From the NCBI RefSeq assembly GCF_032854445.1, contig NC_088298.1:10405504-10469503 (forward strand): 64,000 nucleotides of DNA, in the 5' to 3' direction. This document shows positions 56,265-64,000 of this stretch, one piece after another. A model generated the notes under the pieces. It worked only from the letters and a program-made list of their open reading frames with translations, did not search any database and had not been told where the DNA came from. How positions within the stretch are numbered: position 1 is the stretch's first letter; each line of letters begins with the position of its first letter. Both the position numbers and the translations under genes were made by a program. Source of the DNA: Liolophura sinensis. Its lineage: Eukaryota; Mollusca; Polyplacophora; Chitonida; Chitonidae.

Positions 56265-56380
56265 CATTACAATACGGTCTCTCATCAATGCAGTAGCTAT
56301 GAGTTCAAGTTTAACCCATGCAGGCCTCCACCTTCGGTCGTACGTGGGAACATCTTGCAACAACCAGTTGTCTTGGGTCC
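56265..56380 (+). repeat. SINE middle fragment (main family)
   Basis: 'ctctcatcaatgcagtagct', B-box-like 'gagttcaagttt' and 'cgtacgtgggaacatcttgc'. Confidence 0.65.
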
Positions 56381-56459
56381 ATCATGTAGCCGTGTCACGC
56401 TGATATGTAGAGATATTCATATGCTCGCATTTGTCAATAAGTTATAAAACTGTATAAGA

Positions 56460-57135
56460 GTGAGTGAGTGCTTGGGGTTTAATGTCGTGCTCAACAATTT
56501 TTCAGCCATATAACGACGAAGGAATCCTTGTGTATGTAAGGTACCTCCTTGTTGCAGGACGGATTACCACCGCTCTTTTATCTAGTGCTGCTTCACTGAA
56601 ACGACTTACCGAAAACAAGTAAGATGCCCCGCCCGAGCCATTATACTGATACGGGCCAGCCAGTCGTTACACTAACCCCTTCATGCTGAACGCCAAGCGA
56701 GGAAGTTACAACTTCCTCTTTGTATAGGACAGAGGTCCTATACACGCTTCGCTCCGCCACGTCATAATCGTGAAGACTTTTCATAATGACCTCTATCCGT
56801 TTTAGACGACTGGTTGGCTATTTCACGCAAAGCCACGCCCTCTCGTCCTGTCACTGGTCTGTTAGTGTGTCAACCCAACAGCCGTTGTTATGTGATATGG
56901 TCGGTGACCTGTCAATCAATGTCTGATCACTCAGCGCGCGGTTTCTTTGGCTCCGCCCCTATTGTCTTCAAATGAAGACGTTTTCTTCATCAATAATTAC
57001 TTTGGAACTAAAGCCTATTATTGGCTGGAAACACCATCGATAGCCAATCTGTCGTCTAATAAAGTCTTATGCGTGACTCGACCCAGCACAGATCCTAGAT
57101 CTACGGCTCCCGAAGCGTACGCTCTACTAAATTGT
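56460..57135 (-). repeat. Second tRNA-derived SINE family, interrupted by about 330 bp
   Basis: The reverse tail starts with GAGT repeats and 'gcttggggtttaatgtcgtg', and the body runs to 'cttcctctttg' at about 56723. The tRNA-like head (B box 'gggtcgagtc', A-box-like 'gtagagcgtacgc' on the minus strand) is at about 57064-57135. The DNA between them is not part of the family as I remember it. Confidence 0.6.
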
Positions 57136-58180
57136 ACCTAAATTGACTTAAGCTGTATTGCTAAACAGTGTTTATTTATTAAACACTTACAACAACGGTT
57201 AGAATAAAACTCGAAATGACATAGATTAACAAGAAGTCAGCTTTCAGCGGATCCTTGGCACCGCTTACCAACAACTATGACTCGCTGTCCTAATTTTTAC
57301 TCTGCTGCCTGTATGTTTTCACCGTCTGTCAGCCTGCGATCACGAGAGCTACAGTACTGGAATCTAGAGTTAAACGTGGATTAAACTATGTTTTCATGTT
57401 ATTCCTACATCCTTTTATTTCCCCGCCCCCCCCTTCCCCCGTGGGGTTTCCGGGGTGATAAGAGTAGGACTTCGGCCCTCTAGGCAAGCTTGTCGTAAAA
57501 GTCGACTAACCCAGAGCTCTCCTGTGTGAGTCCGGTGAATACAATAGGCTCACATATTCCCGGTTGTGTGACAGGCAACTGGGGAGCGACCTTTTTGCCG
57601 TGGGTTGCGACCCGTAATCTCCGAGGACGGGATCCTGGTGGCTGAGGGCGTGTTGATCTTGAGAGATCCTCACGCCCAACACGCCACTTTGGCCCTTACT
57701 GAAGGAGAGACGAGGGGTCGGATGGGCCCGGTCCGATCAATCGGCTGGTCACGTCAAGCTCTACACTTGATCCAGTTTAGTATTCTTTCACGTACTGTGA
57801 TGTAAAGTTGGGTTAACACCAGATGCTCTTGTTCGGGGTCAGTGTAGAAGGCGGTGGCTAATGGCTCAATCGAGTAGATTGGGTTTAATCTTGTTGGTGT
57901 AACTCAATCTGTTCGAGTATACCTTGCGTGGATTCCCTGTTTCTGTTCTCTGCTGGTCATCCGCAGAGGTAGATTCGCCCTTGTTGGCGCTCCGTGGCGG
58001 GTGGGGGACACGCAGGGTGAAATTAAATAAAATATAACATGGCTTCATCTGTATTTACAACAGTCGTTGCTAAAAAAAGAAAAAATGAAGTTCCATGAGA
58101 TACTGAAGGAGAAAGTACTGATTTTTCTACCTTCTTAGTAATATCTAATAAAAATGAAAGCAAAATGAAAATAAACCCAT

Positions 58181-58753
58181 TTGTACTTAAAAAAAACGTT
58201 AGAAAGTTATGTCGGAACTCTGAAACAAGTCAAAAAAATGAAATCTGGGAACATTTTGTTGGAAGTTTCCAGAAAACAACAATATATAAATTTACTAAAA
58301 ATCCAAAATGTAGGAGAGCAACCTGTTTCTGTTTCTCCACACAATACATTGAACTGCTGTCATGGCATAATTCGTGACAGAGACCAGGACCTTAATGAAA
58401 TGACAGAACAAAAAATAACTGAAGAACTAAAACATCAAGGAGTAATTAATAAATTATGGGGCAGTAATAACATAAATAATAAGGGCAAGATAGTTGAAGA
58501 CTTGTTATGTAAGGAAGAACTGTGTTGTTTCAATGATGGTTCTAATACCTATTTACATCCGGGTAATGGCACTTATTCTGCTATCGATCTCACTATCACG
58601 GATCCATCACTTCTCCCAGATTTTTCTTGGAAGGTGCATGACGATCTTTGTGGTAGTCACCATTTTCCTATTATCCTAGAGCATATCACTTCCAGTTCTT
58701 TAGAACGTGTGGCTAGGTGGGAATTCGATAAAGCAGACTGGATCCTATATTAA
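58181..58753 (+). pseudogene. LINE copy 3 ORF1-endonuclease false fusion
   Basis: A 190-codon frame that joins ORF1 sequence (up to ITEELKHQGVIN) to endonuclease sequence (from KLWGSNNINNK through SAIDLTITDPSLLPDFSWKV). The joint at about 58448 is a deletion of roughly 1.3 kb compared with copy 1, not a natural fusion. Copy 1's stop in DFSWKV is absent here, and the SDH site reads SHH. Confidence 0.85.
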
Positions 58754-59306
58754 AATTTAACGAGCTTGTTTTACGAGCTGCCGATGAAACTATCCCTAAA
58801 ACCTCGACAAATCCAAAATCCAAAAGCAAACCCTGGTGTGATAAGGACTGTCGCAAAGCCATTAAAGACCGCAAAAAGGCCGAGCGAAATTTTAATATAT
58901 GTCCTATTGATAATAACTTAAACCAGGTTTGTATTTTTAGAGCTAAGGCTCGTCGATTACGCAAGTCCAAAAGACGATCTTGTTAGTGGAACTTTGTTTC
59001 GGGCATTACGTCAAAAACACCCATGCGTAAGGTCTGGAACATGGTTCAGAAACTTAAGGGCAAAAATAATAAAGCAAAAGTTCAGCATTGAAAGGATGGA
59101 GATAATACATGTATATTAACTTCTCCACCCGATATAGCAAATAAACTAGCTGAAACAATTTCAACAAATCTTCTTCTGAGAATTATACTGAAGAATTCCA
59201 ACGTATTAAAAACCGGAAGGAGAAAATTAAATATCCCTTTTCTTCTAAAAATTTAGAAGATTATAATTGTCCTTTTGATATCGAGAAACTTAAAACTGCA
59301 TTAAAA

Positions 59307-60740
59307 ATGGCCCACGATATTGCTTGTGGTCCTGATAATGTATATTATAAGTTTGTGAATCATTTACCACTTGAGCCACTGGAGACTGTCCTGGACTTGC
59401 TTAATAATATTTGGATAACTGGTAATTTCCCACCATCATGGAGGGAGGCGTGTATTATCCCGGTTCCCAAAGCGGGAAAGGATCATAATGATCCAAATAA
59501 TTACCGTCCCATAGCTCTTACCAGCTGTGTCTGTAAGACTATGGAACGGATGATTAATGATAGACTTGTTTGGTTTCTTGAAACCAACAAGTTACTCTCT
59601 AATATTCAATGTGGTTTTCGGTAAGGTAGATCTACCATGGATCACCTTGTTCGATTCGAAACTTTTATTCGGGATGGATTCATCAATAACGAGCATGTGG
59701 TGTCCATATTTTTTGACGTTGAAAAGGCCTACGACAGCACATGGAAATATGGTATTTTAAAAGATCTCGTGAATATGGGTCTTAAAGGTCGCTTACCTAT
59801 ATTTATATCCGAATTTTTATCTGATGGTCAGTTTAAGGTATCGGTGGGTCTTCTGACTGTTATGAGCAGGGCAGCATGCTATCACCAACTCTGTTTAGCA
59901 TAAAAATAAATAGTCTAGCCAAAACATTAACATTTGGCACAGAGGGTTCTTTATACGTGGATGATTTCCTTATATGCTACCGAGCTAAAAATATGAATAA
60001 TATGGAACGTCAGTTGCAGCTTTGTCTCAATCGAGAAATGGGCAACTGAAAACGGTTTTAGATTTTCAACGTCTAAAACCGTCGGTATGCATTTTTGTAG
60101 TAAACGGAAACTTCATCTTGACGCTGAGCTTAATTTTTGTGGTGAACAGATTAAAATTGTTGGAGAAACAAAATTTTTAGGTATAATATTTGATAGTAAG
60201 CTATCTTTTATACCTCATATTAAAATGCTTAAAGCTAAATGTACAAAGGCTCTCGATATAATTAGTATCCATGGAAACACAGTCGTGGACAGGGAAGCAA
60301 AAGCTGCCCTATATAAACCTGTATCTCGGGTTAAAATCCCTTATACTGACATGAAGTCTAATATTCTTAAATATATTCATCGACTTTAGCAGGGTGAATG
60401 GGACTTGCAGATCCATAAAAAACTGCATGCTATTCATCCTGTCGTTGGCTACAATTCCTATACTTACCAAATGTCTCGTAGAGACCAAGTCGTTTTAACA
60501 AGGTGTCGTGTTGGGCATTCTCATCTGACACACAATTTCATCTTAGATGGGAGCAGTGCTCCCGAGTGTGTTGGATGTGATGTTCAATACGGCATCAAAC
60601 ATATCCTGGTTGACTGTGTAGACTTTGCTCATGTTCGGCGAAGATTCTACACGGTCAACTCTATATATGATTTATTTGACAGCATGGCTGGCGATGTCAT
60701 AAAATATTTTAAGGCCATTGGCCTGTATCAGAAAATATGA
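59307..60740 (+). pseudogene. LINE copy 3 RT-RNase H remains
   Basis: Pieces in several frames: AHDIACGPDNVYYKFVNHLP, CKTMERMINDRLVWFLE, then a stop at 59622-59624 (FR then TAA). IFFDVEKAYDSTWKYGI follows. Motif B (GVPQGS) is lost in a small deletion near 59868. YVDDFLICY is at about 59955. KFLGIIFDSKLSFIPHIKML then jumps to RNase H at 60262. The frame from 60405 to 60740 (QIHKKLHAIHPVVGYNSYTY to the natural stop) is intact. Confidence 0.85.
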
Positions 60741-61074
60741 ATTTTATTTGTCTGAAATATTTATAGATACAGTTATATACATATAGCTTTCCAGATATAT
60801 TACTTTTTAAAACTTGCTGGTTTTCCACTTTTAACTGTTTTGGTTTTTTCTTATCTGATTTTAAACATGTCTGTATTTTTGTTTTGTTTTTGATGTTCAT
60901 ATTTTCATATCGAAAACCTTAAGCGTCTCTTGTTTTCACCTTGTTCTCGCCACGATATGGCTGAAATATTGCCGATGTGGCGTTAAGCCATAATGATTCA
61001 TTCATTCATTCGAGGCCTAGTCCCTTTAAATTGTTTTAATTTGATTGTATGTCAAATCTGATGACAACAATTTT

Positions 61075-61325
61075 TTAGCTGTTCTAGACCAGTGACCTCT
61101 AAGATATGCAATCAACATCACTTCATTTTTTTATTTATTTAATTTTGCTTAACCCATGGAGCTAGGGGCGTGTAAATTGCCACTATTTAGGCGTTTACAT
61201 GAACAGTTAGAATAAAAACCTAACTGACAAGAGGCTGTATTTCGCCGGTCACCCGTGACCATTTGCCAGCTATCACACTGTTGTCACTGCTGTGATTTTA
61301 CTCTTCATACTGTATGTCTTCAATA
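61075..61325 (+). repeat. Old dispersed repeat of unknown class, longest copy
   Basis: 'ctagaccagtgacctctaag', 'ggagctaggggcgtgtaaat', 'acatgaacagttagaataaa' and 'gaccatttgccagctatcac' in order. Related pieces lie at 45595-45760, 42345-42425, 43197-43262 and about 57180-57330. Confidence 0.5.
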
Positions 61326-61329
61326 ACAT

Positions 61330-61762
61330 TGAAGAGACCAAGTGGTTTTAAGGAGATACTGTCTTCGACATTGTCATTTAGCACAATTTTATTCCACCTG
61401 GGGGTACTGCTTCCGTGTCTGTTGGACGTATTCTGGCATCAAACATATCCTTGTTGACAGTGTAGATTTCGGTCATGTTCCGCAAATATTTTATGTAGTC
61501 GACTCTGTATTTACTTTATTCGACAGCATTCCTGGCCATGGTGTCAGTATATTTTAGAGAGCCATTGGCCTATATTAGATAATTATATAATCTAGTTTGG
61601 CCTATATCGCAAAATGTATACTTTTCGAGTATGCTATTAAAATATTGTCGTTTTCAAGTTTTATATTTTGAATGTTCTCGTATATTAAAAAGCATTCACT
61701 GCCTCCTGTTTTAAACATGTTCTCGCCACGGTATGGCTGAAATATTGCCGATGTGGCGTTAA
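61330..61762 (+). pseudogene. LINE 3' end fragment, old
   Basis: Matches the C-terminal coding end (GIKHILVDSVDFGHVPQIFY, about 61434-61493) and 3' UTR of the LINE, ending in the hairpin at about 61723-61762. The (ATTC)n tail is missing because a SINE follows directly. A small frame at 61342-61557 covers it. It is more diverged than the other copies. Confidence 0.8.
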
Positions 61763-61763
61763 T

Positions 61764-62009
61764 TTATTTATTTGATTGGTGTTTTACGACGTGCTGAAGA
61801 ATATTTCACTTATACGACGGCGGGCAGCATTATGGTGGGAGGAAACCGGACAGAGAAACCCTGGACCATCCGCACGCTGCCGGCAGAATTCCCACGTACA
61901 GCCAGGGAGCAAGCGAGCATGAGCTGGATTTGAACTCACAGCCATGGCATTGGTGAGAGGCTCCTGGGTCAGTACGCTGCCCTTGCGGGCTAACCAACTG
62001 AGCCACTGA
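61764..62009 (-). repeat. SINE (main family), full length
   Basis: Reverse copy from an ATTTATTT tail through 'gaatatttcacttatacgac' to the head 'gctaaccaactgagccactg'. It is placed exactly at the LINE tail end. Confidence 0.9.
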
Positions 62010-62046
62010 ATTAATCATTCATCTATTTGTTCATGCTATTTCACAG

Positions 62047-62145
62047 GATGGCAGAACACCCCTACATGTCGCAGCCTTCCGCAACTATAAATGTATGGCT
62101 TGTTTTCTCGTGGAGCAAGGTGCCAACATCAATGTGTATAATAAG
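62047..62145 (+). CDS. Ankyrin-repeat protein, second coding exon
   Basis: 99 nt (33 codons, the length of one ankyrin repeat) between acceptor (tttcacag) and donor (gtatgt), phase 0 at both ends. It reads DGRTPLHVAAFRNYKCM then CFLVEQGANINVYNK, with the TPLH, VAA and GANIN signature positions of the family. It fits exon 1 perfectly. Confidence 0.88.
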
Positions 62146-62689
62146 GTATGTGGATAGCCAATATCTGGTTAATATTTCTAACGCCATCTTTCTGTGTGGT
62201 CTATCTTTCAAACTGGGGATGCCCATGTGCAGAAAAAGACGACGGTTAAGGGTCGATTTCAGGATGCTTAAAGTGTGACATTCTTACAAAACAACCTTGA
62301 ACACTAGTTTCGAAAGGAATAGGTAAGAAATATATATAAATCTAGGAACATGTGAAAGAGAGAAGTCATCAGTTTTCAATGATTCACGGAAAAGACATTT
62401 TTTCCGATTTTGTATGCATTAATTCAATACAAACTTGGTAGTCAAATACAGGTCAAGTACAAATATATGAATCAAAGTCGCGCCTTCAATGTAACTATTG
62501 ATGAAAGTATCATGAGCATTAATCCCTACGCAGGGGAATTAGACACATATTATGACTTATTTGCCAACAACATTATTGTACTTATCTAAACTCTCAGAAA
62601 CTTATTGACGGCGATTGAAGGTTATGTCCTTGACACACTATTGTTGAATAAGTAACTTGTGATGTCGATTTACATTATCATTTTCGCAG

Positions 62690-62815
62690 GATCTAATTCA
62701 TTTTTTGAAAGAATGTGTTAAAGCAGGGAACTTCCGAACGTGTAATGGATTACCTTTGGATTGTGTCCGAAGGTGGATGTCCCTAGCTTCTATTAGTGGC
62801 ACATTTCAATTATAA
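62690..62815 (+). CDS. Possible last exon of the ankyrin gene
   Basis: After an acceptor (tttcgcag) the phase-0 frame reads DLIHFLKECVKAGNFRTCN, then GLPLDCVRRWMSLAS, and stops with TAA at 62813-62815. 'GLPLDCVR' resembles the 'TPLDCA' opening of an ankyrin repeat but the rest does not. It may instead be an exon with an internal donor or a decayed one. Only the splice site and phase support it. Confidence 0.4.
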   Translation, partial: DLIHFLKECVKAGNFRTCNGLPLDCVRRWMSLASISGTFQL

Positions 62816-62879
62816 CGATCTCATCGTGAAGGTTACTTGACTGAAAGAATGGCAGAGACTCGAGATAGGACTTTTTTGT

Positions 62880-63124
62880 CTTTTATTTAATATTTGATTG
62901 GTGTTTTGCGTCCGTACCCAAGAATATTTCACTTATACCACGGCGGCCAGCATTATGGTGAAGAGTAACCCACGACCATCCGCGGGCTGCCTTCAGACCT
63001 CCCCACATACGGCTGGAGAGGAAGCCAGCATGAGCTGAACTTTAATTCACAGCGACCGCATTGGTTTGAGGCTTCTGTGTCACTGCGTCATGCTTGAGTG
63101 TTAACTCCCTCGGCCATGGCCTCA
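62880..63124 (-). repeat. SINE (main family), full length
   Basis: Reverse copy with tail 'ttggtgttttgcgtccgtac', body and head 'ccctcggccatggcctc'. Confidence 0.88.
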
Positions 63125-63346
63125 CTTTTATCATTCAAATGTAAAATTCGTACAGTATCAACTGACGTGAAAACTTCTAAGGTAAAAATTAAAAAAGTAA
63201 GTTAAAAAACGTTTGTTGTTAATTTACAGATCGCCTGCCTCATCATTTTCCAGACGCACACTGATACTCCCTTCCTTTAAAACCTTCTCATCTAAACAAC
63301 AAACTCAGCTCCTCAATTTTATCCGTCGTTTTACTGTTCTAAATAG

Positions 63347-63622
63347 ACCGCTTTGGTGGCCTAATGCTTAGAGCGTTCGCCTTGAAGTTCGGAGACCTGT
63401 GATCAAATCGGGATCGGTTCCTACCAAAGACTTTTAAAACGGTACATGCTGCTGCCTGGCCTGATGCTCGGTGCAGAGTAGAGCAAGGAAACGGGACTGG
63501 TTGCCCAGTTTAACGTGAGAGTATAATGTTACTGGGTGGGGTATGTCATGTGTGGTCTCATGTGTGGTGTACAAGATATGATACTTCAGTGGCGGCATGG
63601 ACTCGCCCTTGCCACAAGAAGA
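63347..63622 (+). repeat. Third tRNA-derived SINE type
   Basis: A tRNA-like head ('ggtggcctaatgcttagagc', 'gttcgccttgaagttcggag', weak B box) is followed by a body with 'taccaaagacttttaaaacg', 'ctgctgcctggcctgatgct' and 'gatacttcagtggcggcatg'. I remember this body as common in bivalve genomes. Confidence 0.65.
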
Positions 63623-64000
63623 CACTTATGACAGAACAATTGTTACGTACGACGTAAAATCCAAAGCATACATACATTCTGTTCTAAATACGTTTATGTG
63701 AAAGTGTAAAGACACCCATGTTATAAGTAAATGGGATTATTACCTGAAATTCTCTAACCTTTTTTGAAAGGTCACTTGCTGCAGTAAACTGTTTGTTTGT
63801 AAGCCTTTAGACATAAAAGAGTTCGAACTCAAAGCTCCCCTACTAAGGGTGAATTTTAATCAACAATACTGAAAAGTTATTGCTTTAAATGACCTTACTG
63901 TGTCATTCAAAGAAACCTTAGTCGAACCCTGGAGAAATCAAATGAAATCTGACCATGTGGCAATAAGTTTGGATTGTTTTGAATCCTGAACATTACTTTC
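63623..64000. other. No gene seen
   Basis: AT-rich DNA without a recognised feature up to the window end. Confidence 0.5.

Larger units (their letters stand above)
57431..61014 (+). mobile_element. I/Nimb-like LINE, copy 3, internally deleted
   Basis: The 5' UTR (57431-58038) matches copy 1. ORF1 starts MASSVFTTVVAKKRKNEVP and is followed by TGA. Its later frame reads NILLEVSRKQQYINLL and HGIIRDRDQDLNEM, clearly different in sequence from copy 1. Near 58448 it jumps into the endonuclease (LWGSNNINNKGKIVEDLLCK), losing the zinc knuckles and the endonuclease front. The RT is partly open (59307-59903) with TAA after CGFR. YVDDFLICY is intact at about 59955. A second jump near 60262 joins the RT end to RNase H (SIHGNTVVDREAKAAL). 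The C-terminal zinc-like motif is ECVGCDVQYGIKHILVDC at about 60561-60614. It ends with the hairpin (about 60948-60985) and (ATTC)n. Confidence 0.88.
54794..62046 (+). other. Intron 1 of the ankyrin gene, filled with transposons
   Basis: About 7.25 kb between a GTGAGA donor and a TTTCACAG acceptor. It contains SINE pieces (55184-55335, 56265-56380, 56460-57135, 61764-62009), LINE copy 3 (57431-61014), a LINE tail (61330-61762) and an old dispersed repeat (61075-61325). Confidence 0.75.

Noticed and set aside
58181-58753. A natural ORF1-endonuclease fusion gene
   Set aside because: Comparison with LINE copy 1 shows that the joint is an internal deletion.
63347-63420. tRNA gene
   Set aside because: The head is tRNA-like but the B box is damaged and the sequence continues into a SINE body.

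Overview
This window is animal nuclear DNA: AT-rich, dense in transposon remnants, with short exons bounded by GT/AG sites and no bacterial gene layout. The repeat content points to a mollusc, probably a bivalve. The main clues are tRNA-derived SINEs with a head resembling a tRNA and a tail around 'gaatatttcacttatacgacgg', LINE tails ending in (ATTC)n, and a permuted Penelope-like element. The mollusc assignment rests on remembered resemblance of these repeats, not on a search.

Layout. 1-0.5 kb: start of a Tc1-type transposase, cut by the window edge. 0.7-6.5 kb: a decayed I/Nimb-like LINE split by a Penelope-like element (PLE) whose GIY-YIG endonuclease lies before its reverse transcriptase (Naiad-type order). 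6.5-11.4 kb: mostly non-coding, with SINE pieces and a gutted Tc1/mariner-like transposase. 11.4-14.5 kb: minus-strand exons of a BEN-domain protein, with likely frameshifts. 14.7-15.6 kb: an 842-bp Tc1 deletion derivative with intact terminal repeats. 15.7-18.15 kb: a second PLE-LINE composite. 19.4-26.4 kb: a multi-exon minus-strand gene of an uncharacterised transposase-like family, broken by frameshifts and by a piggyBac element at a TTAA. 27.8-29.0 kb: a third PLE-LINE composite tail. 29.6-33.65 kb: LINE copy 2, heavily deleted. 34.3-36 kb: a minisatellite and SINEs. 37.2-44.8 kb: a minus-strand secreted gene, with a signal-peptide exon and three 96-nt antistasin-type exons, two of them in a 2.4-kb tandem duplication. 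45.6-48.4 kb: SINEs, a decayed coding fragment and a TATC-rich tract. 48.6-54.5 kb: LINE copy 1, nearly full length and nested in a SINE. 54.67-62.8 kb: a plus-strand ankyrin-repeat gene whose first intron holds LINE copy 3 and more SINEs. 62.9-64 kb: two more SINEs.

How the parts relate. Three loci share the same PLE-to-LINE junction and the same internal LINE deletion, so one chimeric master appears to have been copied. Two of these copies end in the LINE 3' hairpin and (ATTC)n tail, which suggests the LINE machinery made them. The likely host genes are the antistasin gene and the ankyrin gene, and possibly the BEN gene. Nearly all the rest is mobile DNA. All three LINE copies, the PLEs, the piggyBac and the Tc1 elements carry visible lesions.
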